64,000 nt of DNA from Streptomyces mashuensis (GCF_014654785.1 NZ_BNBD01000002.1:248001-312000), one strand, 5' to 3'. Counted from the stretch's first letter, positions 32,511 through 40,977 are shown. The notes: generated from the sequence alone by a model not told the origin. A program made the numbers and translations.

Positions 32511-33292
32511 GGTTGTTCCCCCAAGAGGTCGGTGAAGGTCGGTGAGGTGAGCCAGTCCCAGGCGTCGGCGGCGTGGTCGGCGAGGGTCTGGTTGACGTTG
32601 AGTCCGCCGCGGGGCTCCCAGTGACCGAGTCCGGCTGTGCGGGCGGCGACGTAGGCGGTGGACAGGGAGTGGCGGACGTTGAGGACGCTGATCTTCTCCC
32701 GCGCGGTCGGATCGGCGTGCTCCAGCCAGCGGCGATGCAGAGCGGTCATGGAGGTGCCGCGCAGTTCGGGCTGGGTGACGTCCAGGCCGAGCTCGGTGCA
32801 CACGTCCACCAGTCGCCGGGACGCGCCGGTCAGTAGGTGTCCGGCGTCGAACCGTGTGTCCAGGTAGCGCGCGCCGTCCTCGCCCGGTGTGCGGCGCTGC
32901 TTCCATGCTCCGCGGGCTGCCACCAGGGGTTCGTGGAGTTGCTCGGCATTGGCCTGAAGTACGGCAAGGTCGGAGCACAGCTGGTGACCGGTGATGATGT
33001 CGGCGCTGTCGACAGCCGTGCACACGGTGTCGGCTGCACAACGGACGAGGGCCGCTGTCTCGCTGGTGTCCTCGACGTAGGTGCTGGTGTAGCCGAACGG
33101 GAGCTTGCTGAGGTCGACGGACGTGCCGGTGGTGGGGAGGTCCAGCCAGACGAGGGAGTAGCAAAAGGGGCGATTGCCGTTCTTAACGCGGTAGTTCTTC
33201 GTCCACTCCACGTCGAGAGAGGCGATGCGGACGGTCCCCGAGGGCTTGCGCGGCGGCCGGGTGGGACGGGTGAGGTTGCTGCTGATGATCAC
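32483..33292 (-). CDS. DEDD-type 3'-5' exonuclease-like protein
   Basis: A 269-residue protein with an RNase H-fold exonuclease pattern: D-x-E at residues 27-29 (IASLDVEW), a second Asp in IITGHQLCSDLAVL, and a later H/Y-rich segment (NVRHSLSTAYVAART). This fits the proofreading-type exonuclease fold, but no polymerase domain follows. The GTG at 33292 has GGAG eight bases upstream. A hairpin at 33312-33347 separates it from the radical SAM operon. Confidence 0.65.
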   Translation of the reverse strand: MIISSNLTRPTRPPRKPSGTVRIASLDVEWTKNYRVKNGNRPFCYSLVWLDLPTTGTSVDLSKLPFGYTSTYVEDTSETAALVRCAADTVCTAVDSADIITGHQLCSDLAVLQANAEQLHEPLVAARGAWKQRRTPGEDGARYLDTRFDAGHLLTGASRRLVDVCTELGLDVTQPELRGTSMTALHRRWLEHADPTAREKISVLNVRHSLSTAYVAARTAGLGHWEPRGGLNVNQTLADHAADAWDWLTSPTFTDLLGEQPCPSATARS

Positions 33293-33311
33293 GCGGGAAT
33301 CTCCGTGGGTC

Positions 33312-33347
33312 GGCGGTCGGGCCGACCCGGCTGGCCGCCCGACCGCC
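33312..33347 (-). terminator. Hairpin at end of radical SAM operon
   Basis: GGCGGTCGGGC at 33312-33322 pairs perfectly with GCCCGACCGCC at 33337-33347, just after the stop at 33357 on the minus strand. Confidence 0.55.
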
Positions 33348-33356
33348 TTAGGGACG

Positions 33357-34145
33357 CTACTGGTTCATGACCTTGACGGTGCCGGAATCGGGCCCGTAAA
33401 CCTGCGGCAGGACATGCCACGCCTCCAGCGCCAGGGCTTCGCTCAGGCGGAACGGTGCGGACCAGGTGAGCCGGTTCATCGCCTTGCCGCCGAGGAGGGC
33501 GGTGGCAAGGGCCTGGCCGAGGATGCCGGCCGCGAGCTGCTGTACCAGCAGCTCGCGCGCCTCGCTGATGGCGGCGAGGTCGTCGTGCGCGGCCTGGACG
33601 ACCGAGACGTCCTGGAAGGCGGCGAGGTTGGCGCCGAGGTCGATGCCCTCGGCGTTCGCGGCCTGCGTGGGCAGGTTGTACCGACCGAGGTCGCTCGCGG
33701 TGTCCACCAGGGGCGCGGTGCCGCGTTCGCGGACCGTGCGGTCCTTCCACGCCTCGCCAACGGCCGTGAACCCGGGCAGCCGCCCGGCGGCGACGGTCAG
33801 GGTGACGTGCAGGTCATCGGGGAAGGAATGCCAGGCGAGGCCGGCGGCCTCGCGCCGGGCCTGGACGAGGATGCGATCGGCGAGGCTCACGAGGCCAGGG
33901 GTGTCCTCCGCCGTTTCGGCGACGGCGACGTGGAAGCCGAAATGCAGCGTGCCCGGCTCCACCGCCGTGGCCTGCGTACGCTTGACCGGCACGAACACCG
34001 CCGCCGCGCTCACCGGGACCGGCTCGCCCGCCTCGTCGGCCCACTGCATGGCCATCCCGGTCAGCAGCTGCACCTGCTTGGGAAACGGGCGTTTGTCCGC
34101 ACCGTACGGGGTGTCGGACCAGCTCAGGTTCGACAGCTCCCGCAC
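33357..34145 (-). CDS. Unknown protein at end of radical SAM operon
   Basis: A 262-residue protein I cannot place. It has a beta-rich first part (LHFGFHVAVAET, DDLHVTLTVAAGRLPG) and a helical second part ending FRLSEALALEAWHVLPQVYG. The H-V-T-L resembles a 2H motif but only one copy is present. The GTG at 34145 follows three bases after the radical SAM stop region, so co-translation is likely. Confidence 0.65.
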   Translation of the reverse strand: MRELSNLSWSDTPYGADKRPFPKQVQLLTGMAMQWADEAGEPVPVSAAAVFVPVKRTQATAVEPGTLHFGFHVAVAETAEDTPGLVSLADRILVQARREAAGLAWHSFPDDLHVTLTVAAGRLPGFTAVGEAWKDRTVRERGTAPLVDTASDLGRYNLPTQAANAEGIDLGANLAAFQDVSVVQAAHDDLAAISEARELLVQQLAAGILGQALATALLGGKAMNRLTWSAPFRLSEALALEAWHVLPQVYGPDSGTVKVMNQ

Positions 34146-34147
34146 CG

Positions 34148-35134
34148 TCAGCGCCCCGCTTCGGTGTGGGTGGTCGTGCGGATCGAGCGCCCGAGGTACT
34201 TGGCGAAGTGGTTCTCCTTGAACCGATACCGCTCCCAGATCGCCTCGATGGGCTCCTCGAGGACGTTGCCGAGCCGCTCCCACAGGTCCGGGGCGTCGTA
34301 GACCGGCCAGGCCCGTGCGACGCCGTTCGGCTCGATCACGATCATGTGGCCCTCATTCTCCGGCGTCCACGTCGTCATCCGGAGCGCGGGCCGCCATCCG
34401 TGGATCGTCCGCAGCTCCGACAGCCGCGCGAAGGTCTCGGCGGCCTCGGTGTCGGAGATGAACTCGTTCTCGTCCAGATCCAGGGCGTTGCCCTTGCGCA
34501 GCGGCATGATCAGCTTGACCTTGCCCGCCTCGAGGACGTCGGCGATCTGGCAGGTGAACGGCAGGGCGGAGAGCGTGGAGCGGTAGACGACGGCGGACAG
34601 CGACAGGGGGATGCCGGCGTCCTTCAGGGCGTGGACGCCAGCCATGATCTGGTCGTAGTTGCCGCGTACGCGGGTGGTGGTGGTGCGAGGACCTTCCAGG
34701 CCGATGTTGGCGAAGGCGATCTTGCCCGCGATGCCCTTGGCGTGCTGGAGACCGTGGGTGGCATTCGTCGGCACGGCCAGAATGTGGTCCTCGTAATACA
34801 TGTCGACGATTTCGCCGAAGTCCTTCCGCATCAGCGGCTCCCCTCCAGAGAGGAAGATGCGCGGCACCCCCGCCAGGTGGAGCCGCATCAGCTCCAGCTC
34901 CTTCAGTGTGGGGTCGGGGATCTGGAGGGTCTCCGAGCAGAACGAGCAGCCGAAGTTGCAGCGCTTGGTGACCTGGACAATCACCGAGAGCGGCGCCCGC
35001 GCGGCCTTGACCGCCGCCTTGAGGTCCAGGTTCTGTTCGGCGGTGAAGTGGTGGCCCCAGTTGGAGAAGGCCAAGCCCGGGGTGACCAGCTGGCTCCTGC
35101 TAGCCGGAATCGCCGGCATACCGAGATCAGTCAT
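34148..35134 (-). CDS. Radical SAM enzyme
   Basis: A 328-residue radical SAM protein. The cluster motif C59-x3-C63-x2-C66 (KRCNFGCSFC) is followed by the GGEP motif (FLSGGEPLMRK). A SPASM-type extension with many cysteines is absent: the C terminus has no Cys cluster. Such enzymes abstract hydrogens to make C-C, C-S or methylated products and are frequent in RiPP and nucleoside pathways. The ATG at 35134 has GGGAG eight bases upstream. The 145-bp gap upstream holds a hairpin at 35192-35228. Confidence 0.88.
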   Translation of the reverse strand: MTDLGMPAIPASRSQLVTPGLAFSNWGHHFTAEQNLDLKAAVKAARAPLSVIVQVTKRCNFGCSFCSETLQIPDPTLKELELMRLHLAGVPRIFLSGGEPLMRKDFGEIVDMYYEDHILAVPTNATHGLQHAKGIAGKIAFANIGLEGPRTTTTRVRGNYDQIMAGVHALKDAGIPLSLSAVVYRSTLSALPFTCQIADVLEAGKVKLIMPLRKGNALDLDENEFISDTEAAETFARLSELRTIHGWRPALRMTTWTPENEGHMIVIEPNGVARAWPVYDAPDLWERLGNVLEEPIEAIWERYRFKENHFAKYLGRSIRTTTHTEAGR

Positions 35135-35191
35135 GTCCTTTTCTCCCTCGATCGAAGTGGAGCGGAGCACGTCGGATCGTGCGCGACACTG

Positions 35192-35228
35192 CCTCGCCCC
35201 GGCGGGAGCCGCCCGTACCGGGGCGAGG
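35192..35228 (-). promoter_or_regulatory. Intergenic hairpin upstream of radical SAM gene
   Basis: CCTCGCCCCGG at 35192-35202 pairs perfectly with CCGGGGCGAGG at 35218-35228. It may attenuate or stabilise the downstream mRNA. Confidence 0.45.
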
Positions 35229-35278
35229 AGTCTGGGCACTGAGGAGGAGGTGACGAGCCTGACGGTCTGGGCCGGTCG

Positions 35279-36388
35279 TCACTCCTCCGCGGTGAGGGCC
35301 TTGAGGAAGTCGGTGTTCGCGGCCGCGTCGTGGCTTAGGCGGAATGCGGTGCGGGGCAGGCCGGTAAGCATGCCGAACGCGGTGCGCAGCCCAGCCCCGC
35401 CGTTGTCCGGGAGCAGCCCGAAGACGTCGGGGTAGCGGTCCTCGGACGCGGCGGTGAAGAAGTCCTCCTCCCGCAGCATCCGCTTGTCGTCCAGCAGCTC
35501 GGGCTCCGCGTTGGGGGTGATCTGCGGGAACAGGAAGCGCTCGGCCGGGCCCCGGGTGGTGAGGGTGAGCTGGAGCATCGTGGCGAGCTGGTCGGGGAAG
35601 AACTGCAGCTTCAGCTCCCGGCCGTTCTCCCACTGCGGGGTGCGCTTGCCGGCCAGGAGAGCATCGGTGACACGCTGGTCCTGGGTCGGGTGGAGCCGGT
35701 CGCCGGCCATGAACCGGGCGCGGACCTCGTCGTACAAGCCGAGCGCGTTGAGGAGGCCAAGGCCGACGGCGGCCGCGGAGGGCCACGGCAGGACGCTGAC
35801 GGTGCCGTCGACGGCGGCGCGCACGAAGACACGGTCGTTCGCCAACAGCCCCAAGCCCTGCCGGGCGAGGGTGAGCGCGACGGTGGTCTTCCCGGCGCCC
35901 TTGTTTCCGAGCGTCAGCAGGACAGCGCCGTTGCCGCGGGTGACCGCCGAAGCGTGGAGAATGACCCAGCCGTCGGTGAGGAGCTGCCCGCGCACGCTCT
36001 CGCGTGCGAGCCGGGCGGCGGCGAGCGCTACGGCGACCTCGTCGGCGCCGACGATCCGTACGGTGCCGTCCGGGCGGGCCTCGTAGGCGAGCTGCTGGTC
36101 GGGCTGCGCGGCCCGTACGGCGCCCTCCGGGGTGCGGGTGTGGACCATGGGGGCGCGGGCGTACTCGGCCTTCTCGTGCGGGGCGTCGAGAACGCTGCGG
36201 GTCAGCATCTCGGCCGTCTCGGGGTCGATGTCGGCCCGGACGGTCCGCTCGGCCTGGTCGGCGTCGGTGGTGCTGGTGGCGTGCCACCAGGGGCCGAAGT
36301 AGCGCAGCATCCAGTCGGTGACGAAGCCTGCGTTGCTGGTGACAATCACCGCGTGGTGGTCGGCGCTGATACGCGTCGCATGGGTCAT
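35279..36388 (-). CDS. HprK-like kinase
   Basis: A 369-residue P-loop protein resembling the HPr kinase/phosphorylase family. H145 in WVILHASAV and the P-loop GNKGAGKTTVAL (161-172) are characteristic of HprK-like kinases; the C-terminal part lacks clear transport or PTS domains. In some RiPP pathways HprK-like kinases phosphorylate a C-terminal Ser of the peptide. The acidic peptide at 18587 ends in Ser-Glu, so that comparison is suggestive only. Its ATG overlaps the LDH stop codon by one base (TGATG). Confidence 0.75.
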   Translation of the reverse strand: MTHATRISADHHAVIVTSNAGFVTDWMLRYFGPWWHATSTTDADQAERTVRADIDPETAEMLTRSVLDAPHEKAEYARAPMVHTRTPEGAVRAAQPDQQLAYEARPDGTVRIVGADEVAVALAAARLARESVRGQLLTDGWVILHASAVTRGNGAVLLTLGNKGAGKTTVALTLARQGLGLLANDRVFVRAAVDGTVSVLPWPSAAAVGLGLLNALGLYDEVRARFMAGDRLHPTQDQRVTDALLAGKRTPQWENGRELKLQFFPDQLATMLQLTLTTRGPAERFLFPQITPNAEPELLDDKRMLREEDFFTAASEDRYPDVFGLLPDNGGAGLRTAFGMLTGLPRTAFRLSHDAAANTDFLKALTAEE

Positions 36389-37302
36389 CAGGTTGGTACT
36401 CCTTCGGTGAGGTGAGCGGGGAGGCTGTCGTAGGCGGAGCGCACCTTGGCGCGTGCGGCGGCCAGCGCGCGGGCCTCGCCCGGCGATAGCGGCGGGAGGC
36501 ACACGCTGGGCTGCCCGGCGGTGAAGTGCAACGGGATTCCCAACCAAGTCCCCTCATGGTTGACGGACAGTTCGATGAGTCCATCGGCCAGGCCAAGGGT
36601 GTGCTGAAGCGCGGCGAGCACGGCCCCGGCGCATCCGGCGCGGGCCCGGCCCAGGCCAGCGGTGATGCGCTGGGGGCGGTCGGTGAGGGCGGCATGCAGG
36701 GCGTGCACCGGCACGCGCGCAGGCATTCCGGCGACACGGGTGGTGGAAGCACAGATCACCGCCTGGTCGCCGTGCTCGCCGATCACCCGGCCGTCGACGA
36801 CGTCCACGGGGACGCCCAGGTGCTCGGCGAGCAGGAGCCGGTAGCGGGCGCTGTCGGTGTGGGAGCCGACGCCGTAGGTGCGGCGGCAGCCGGAGGTCTC
36901 GGCGAACAGCCGAGTGAGCACGTCGACGGGGTTGGTGACCACGATCACGGTGCCGTCGTAGCCGCCGAGGTCCCGGGCCAGGGTGTGGATGACGGGGGCG
37001 TTCGCGGCGAGCCCGCCCATGCGCACGTCGCGCTCGTGGCGGTTGGTGAAGGCGGCGCGCGGGGCGAGCACGATCGCGTGGCAGACCCCCATGTCCGCGA
37101 CCTCGACCGCGTGCGTCCTGACGGGCGAGCCGCTGACCTGCTGCAGGTCCTCCAGATCAGCGACCAGCGCCGCCGCCGAGTCCCCGGTGCGGGAGGAGAT
37201 TAGGACGCGGGCACACCAGTCGGTGGCCGTGAGCAGCATCGCCACGGTCTGGCCGACCGCCCCGGCCCCGACCACGCCGATGGTCACCTTGCGGCCGGTC
37301 AC
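36388..37302 (-). CDS. Lactate/malate dehydrogenase family protein
   Basis: A 304-residue protein of the L-lactate/malate dehydrogenase family. NAD-binding GAGAVGQ at residues 11-17, the VVTNPVDVLTRL motif, and the catalytic His in GEHGDQA are present. It probably reduces or oxidises a 2-oxo/2-hydroxy acid or a related group in the pathway rather than serving central metabolism, since its neighbours are biosynthetic. The GTG at 37302 overlaps the kinase stop codon (GTGA). Confidence 0.85.
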   Translation of the reverse strand: MTGRKVTIGVVGAGAVGQTVAMLLTATDWCARVLISSRTGDSAAALVADLEDLQQVSGSPVRTHAVEVADMGVCHAIVLAPRAAFTNRHERDVRMGGLAANAPVIHTLARDLGGYDGTVIVVTNPVDVLTRLFAETSGCRRTYGVGSHTDSARYRLLLAEHLGVPVDVVDGRVIGEHGDQAVICASTTRVAGMPARVPVHALHAALTDRPQRITAGLGRARAGCAGAVLAALQHTLGLADGLIELSVNHEGTWLGIPLHFTAGQPSVCLPPLSPGEARALAAARAKVRSAYDSLPAHLTEGVPT

Positions 37303-38474
37303 CGGACGGCCTCGCTGACGACCTCGGCGAGCGCGAGCCGCCACATCGTGCCCGGCTCCGTACCGGCCTCCAGCAAGGAGGTCACCCGGTCCAGCACCCG
37401 CAGCACACCGCCGGCCGAGCGCCGCGTTGAGTCGCCGAGGTCGGGCAGCATCAGCCCCGGCGGCGCCGTCACGTAGGTGGTGAGGATGTTCGTGGTGTCC
37501 ATCAGCCACAGCAGCCCCAGCTGCCGCAGCCACGCCTGGCGGGCGCCACGCTCCATGCCGAGCGTGCGGGTCGCCACGAACTCCGCGATGCCGTCTGCGA
37601 CCCCGCGGGCTGTGCCGTACGGCGGCGCGGAGACCAGCAGGAGCAGGAGCACGCGGGAGAGGAGCTTGGCCTCGTCCGTGCCGGCACGGCCCCGGGCGAG
37701 CCCCGGGTCGAGGAAGACGGGCCGGCCACTGGGGCCGTCCGGGAAAAAGACGTGCTCCGGCTTGAGGTCCCCGAAGGTGACGTGCATGACGCCGTCGCTG
37801 GGCTCGGCGAACCGAAGACGCCGCAGCCGGGCCACCACCGCGGCGATGTCCTCGGCGACGTCCCCGGCCAGCCGCATGTACACCGGGCCCGACAGCCCGT
37901 TGAACTTGCGGGCGAAGACCGCGTCGATAGCCCGCTCACCGATCGCGATCCGCTCCAGCCCGCGCACCACACCGGGCCGGGACAGGCCCTCGTCCAGCTC
38001 GCCCATCACCTTGCCCAGCAGCTCCGCCGTCAGCGCAGGCTGCTGGACTATCAGCTCCTCCAGGGTCGGCCCGGTGACGGCCTCGGTGAACAGCACCCCC
38101 TGCCCGTGGTGGACGACAGCGGGGACACGTAAGGCGGACTCGCGGCGCAGGAGCCACAGCTGCGCGGCCTCACGCTCCAGCAACGACCCCGGCGTGGCGA
38201 CGTACGCGGACTGCCGCGCCCGCACGGCACCCCAGTCGCCGCACGTGCCACGCAAGAGCGACACGAGCGAGACGCCGAGGAACGACAGCTTCGCGAACAG
38301 CTCCTCGTCCCCGATACGGACCCGGCGGACGTAGGTGGTCACCGAGGCGGTACGGGCGCCCAGGCACACGACTGCGCCGGGGGCGAGTTCGGCGGCCGCC
38401 GAGCGGATCTGGCCGGCCGCATAGGCGAACACGTCTGCCGCCACCGGACGCGCGGGCGATGCGAGAGCGGGCAT
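37299..38474 (-). CDS. Kinase-like protein (APH/protein-kinase fold)
   Basis: A 391-residue protein of the protein-kinase-like fold. The catalytic loop is TFGDLKPEHVFF (D-x-K-x2-x2) and the metal loop is FLDPGLARG in place of DFG. The Gly-rich loop is not clear, and residues 30-75 form the N-terminal lobe. Related proteins phosphorylate small molecules or antibiotics, or sugars. The ATG at 38474 has GGAGG six bases upstream. It heads a four- or five-gene operon with the LDH, HprK-like and radical SAM genes, and palindrome copy e lies 148 bp upstream. Confidence 0.75.
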   Translation of the reverse strand: MPALASPARPVAADVFAYAAGQIRSAAAELAPGAVVCLGARTASVTTYVRRVRIGDEELFAKLSFLGVSLVSLLRGTCGDWGAVRARQSAYVATPGSLLEREAAQLWLLRRESALRVPAVVHHGQGVLFTEAVTGPTLEELIVQQPALTAELLGKVMGELDEGLSRPGVVRGLERIAIGERAIDAVFARKFNGLSGPVYMRLAGDVAEDIAAVVARLRRLRFAEPSDGVMHVTFGDLKPEHVFFPDGPSGRPVFLDPGLARGRAGTDEAKLLSRVLLLLLVSAPPYGTARGVADGIAEFVATRTLGMERGARQAWLRQLGLLWLMDTTNILTTYVTAPPGLMLPDLGDSTRRSAGGVLRVLDRVTSLLEAGTEPGTMWRLALAEVVSEAVR

Positions 38475-38621
38475 GGTCGTCCTCCACGCAGGTTGAGTAC
38501 GTCAGCGGAAAGAGGGGGCGCACCGTGGAAGGGCACAGGTCACCTGGTCGGCGAACGCGTTCCGGGCCGCCGAGACCGACCAGCATCGTCACCACCGGGC
38601 CCGGCACGCCAGAGGTGGAGG

Positions 38622-38642
38622 TTTGCCAACGAAACCGGAAAA
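38622..38642. promoter_or_regulatory. 21-bp inverted repeat, operator copy e
   Basis: TTTGCCAACG and AACCGGAAAA flank an A; the left half is the most diverged of the five. It lies 148 bp upstream of the kinase operon start. Confidence 0.55.
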
Positions 38643-38821
38643 CCTCACCTGCCCCAGTTGCCACACCCGCGCCATTCCGTCCCAAGGGTGCGGCCGGGCG
38701 CGGCGTGGGAAACCGCGCCCGGCTGTCCTCCTTCATGCAGCCCGGAAGGACTGCCTTTCGGGGCGCCGCCAACAGTCAACTCCCGCCAGGGCACGGGCGG
38801 TACTGTGTGGGGCTGGCGGAG

Positions 38822-38840
38822 ACGTATATCGCGTATATCG
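38822..38840. promoter_or_regulatory. Tandem GTATATCG repeat before regulator
   Basis: CGTATATCG and CGTATATCG are repeated head to tail a few bases upstream of the ATG at 38850, overlapping any -10 element. Likely an autoregulatory operator. Confidence 0.4.
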
Positions 38841-38849
38841 AGGCTGGCC

Positions 38850-40226
38850 ATGACCAAGCGCACGCCGAACATGCAGCTCAAGGCCCTCATCGATGAGAAA
38901 GGGCTGCCGTACGAAACCGTCGCCCACGCCGTCCGCCTCGTCGCAGCCGAGGCCGGCGAGAGGTTACGCACTAACCGCTCCACCGTCGAACACTGGGCCT
39001 CCGGCGCACGCCCGGCAGGCGACACCCCCCGGTACCTCGCGGAAGCCCTGTCCCGATTACTCGGACGCCTTATCACCGTGGACCAGGTGGGCCTTTCCCA
39101 AGGCGTAGCTGATGATGACAGCATCGGACTGTCCATCGGTCCCGACCCGGTCGAGACCTTGGCCCAGATCGGGAAGGCAGACGTGAACCGCCGACGCTTC
39201 CTCGCCACCAGCGCCTACTCCGTGGCCGCCGCTGCTCTTCCCCTGAGCTACGTCCACGAGGTAGCCGATCGCACCGCCGCCGCCCGCAGCGGTGCCATCG
39301 TCGGCGACGCCGAAGTCGCCGCGGTCCGCGACATGATCCGCGTCTTCACCGCCATGGACGAACTCCACGGCGGCCAGCACGGACGCTCCGCCCTCGTCCA
39401 GTACCTCATGTCCGACGTCGCCACCCTGTGCCGGGGCCGCTTCCGCACCGACGACGCCCGCCGCCAGATGCTCTCCGCCGCCGCCTCCGGTGTCCACCTG
39501 GCCGGCTGGAAGAGCTACGACGCCGGCGAGCAGGGCCTCGCCCAGCGCTACTACCTCCAGTCCTACGCCCTTGCCGTCGAATCCGGTGTCCCGGGCCACG
39601 ACGGCTTCGTCATGCGCACCATGTCCCAGCAAGGCATGAAGATCCACCGCGCCGAGCACTGCCTGGCCCTCGCCGAAACCGGTCTCGACCTCGTCAAGGG
39701 CCGCGTCGACCCCGCAACCGAAGCCCTCTTCCACATCACCTGCGCCCACGCCCTGGCGAAAACCGGACAGCGGCAGCAGGCCGTCCGCGCCGTCGAACAC
39801 GCCCACGCTCGCCTGGAGGCGGGCCAAGGGGACCCGGCACCGTTCTGGGCCCTGTTCTGGGGACCGCACGAGGCCACCGTCCGTAGCCGGACCGCCAAGG
39901 TCTTCGCCACCCTCGGCGACCCGCACAACGCCGCCCAGCAGTACGCCCGCGCCGCCGCCACCCGCCCGCCGGGCACCTACGCCCGCATCATCGCCCTCGA
40001 CCTCGTCGCGCAGGCCGAACTCGAGGCCGCCCAGGGCAGCATCGAACAAGCCTGCGCCACCTGGGGCCGAGCCCTGGACCACATGGACGGCGTCGCCTCC
40101 GTCCGCACCCGCAAGGCTGTCGAGAACATCCGTCGCGACATCGCCCGCTTCCGCGCCCGCGGCCTACGCTCCGCAACCGAGCTCGACGAACGCGCCTGGA
40201 ACTTCCTCAGCACCAGTAGCAGATGA
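38850..40226 (+). CDS. HTH regulator with TPR-like domain
   Basis: A 458-residue regulator. Residues 1-60 are a helix-turn-helix (LKALIDEKGLPYETVAHAVRLVAAEAGERLRTNRSTVEHWASGARP), then R-R-R-F-L-A-T-S and an alanine-rich stretch (residues near 112-130), followed by TPR-like helices to the end. The ATG at 38850 has GAGG six bases upstream. Two TTA codons (38964-38966 and 39057-39059) lie in the first 80 codons, which ties expression to the bldA tRNA. It divergently faces the kinase/radical SAM operon and probably controls the pathway. Confidence 0.85.
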   Translation: MTKRTPNMQLKALIDEKGLPYETVAHAVRLVAAEAGERLRTNRSTVEHWASGARPAGDTPRYLAEALSRLLGRLITVDQVGLSQGVADDDSIGLSIGPDPVETLAQIGKADVNRRRFLATSAYSVAAAALPLSYVHEVADRTAAARSGAIVGDAEVAAVRDMIRVFTAMDELHGGQHGRSALVQYLMSDVATLCRGRFRTDDARRQMLSAAASGVHLAGWKSYDAGEQGLAQRYYLQSYALAVESGVPGHDGFVMRTMSQQGMKIHRAEHCLALAETGLDLVKGRVDPATEALFHITCAHALAKTGQRQQAVRAVEHAHARLEAGQGDPAPFWALFWGPHEATVRSRTAKVFATLGDPHNAAQQYARAAATRPPGTYARIIALDLVAQAELEAAQGSIEQACATWGRALDHMDGVASVRTRKAVENIRRDIARFRARGLRSATELDERAWNFLSTSSR

Positions 40227-40398
40227 GAGGGACAACCGGGCGCTTACCCAATTAGACGAGAACGAGCTTGGATTTCCGGTCAGGTCGCCTGTCACCTGGG
40301 GGCGAGGTGTAACAGATCCAGGGTCAGTGACGTTCCGCGCAATGAAAGGGGGTGGCGCTTGTGTCAACCCCGACCAGCGACACGGCGCGGAGGAATGG

Positions 40399-40899
40399 GT
40401 GACGACTGCTACTGCTCCCCTCTCACCGGCATCGGGCCGGGCCTTCTGGCAGGAACCCCTGTTCCCGTCAAAGCCCGCCCTGGCCTCACAGGCTCCGGTG
40501 ATGAAGGTGGAGACGAAGGCAGCGCCGCCCGCGCCTCCCGCTGCGCCCGCCGTACCGCCACAGGACCTGTCGCACACCTGGGTGGTTGCCGCTGAGATCC
40601 AGGTCGAGCAGCGCATCGCGAGCATCGCCGACTTCCGGGGTTCCTTCAAGGCAACCGCTGGCCAGCGCGTCGACGCCCTGGAGGTGTACTGCAAGGGCTG
40701 CCGACGCCCGTACGACGAGGTCAAGGGCGAGGACTGCGCAGAGAAGGTGGACAACAGACACCTGATCGGCGGGGACCAGTCGACGCGCAAGAAGCGCAAG
40801 CTCCCGCCGCCCCCGACGGGGACCAAGATCATCCCCCGCGAGAAGGTCCAGCGGCGCGGCATCAGCGCATACATGGCCGGAGTCACCCGGCCCCGCTGA
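40399..40899 (+). CDS. Hypothetical phage protein with CxxC
   Basis: A 166-residue basic protein with a Pro/Ala-rich linker and CKGCRRPYDEVKGEDC, which looks like one zinc knuckle, in its C-terminal half. The GTG at 40399 has GGAGGA upstream; an in-frame GTG at 40327 would add 24 residues. It is the first phage-type gene after the cargo and precedes the head module. Confidence 0.55.
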   Translation: MTTATAPLSPASGRAFWQEPLFPSKPALASQAPVMKVETKAAPPAPPAAPAVPPQDLSHTWVVAAEIQVEQRIASIADFRGSFKATAGQRVDALEVYCKGCRRPYDEVKGEDCAEKVDNRHLIGGDQSTRKKRKLPPPPTGTKIIPREKVQRRGISAYMAGVTRPR

Positions 40900-40935
40900 C
40901 TATGCGCTCCCTCTCCCGATCGCCCTCCCAAAGTG

Positions 40936-40977
40936 AGCACGCGACACTAACGCCACGCGGCCCCCATCGTGCGCGCC
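40936..40977 (+). promoter_or_regulatory. Predicted phage promoter, leaderless start at 40978
   Basis: AGCACGCGACACTAAC at 40936-40951 is a perfect copy of the element and ends 26 nt before the GTG at 40978. There is no ribosome binding site; the start is preceded by CGCGCC as at 43869 and 60599. Confidence 0.75.

Larger units (their letters stand above)
38475..38849. other. Divergent promoter region, no gene
   Basis: Between the kinase operon (minus) and the HTH-TPR regulator (plus). Holds palindrome copy e at 38622-38642, a perfect hairpin (GCCGGGCGCGG 38693-38703 with CCGCGCCCGGC 38713-38723) and tandem GTATATCGC/GTATATCG upstream of 38850. Confidence 0.55.

Noticed and set aside
38693..38723. 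Perfect 11-bp hairpin between kinase operon and regulator
   Set aside because: I looked for a second short peptide gene that it could terminate and found none with a ribosome binding site, so it is not called as a terminator.
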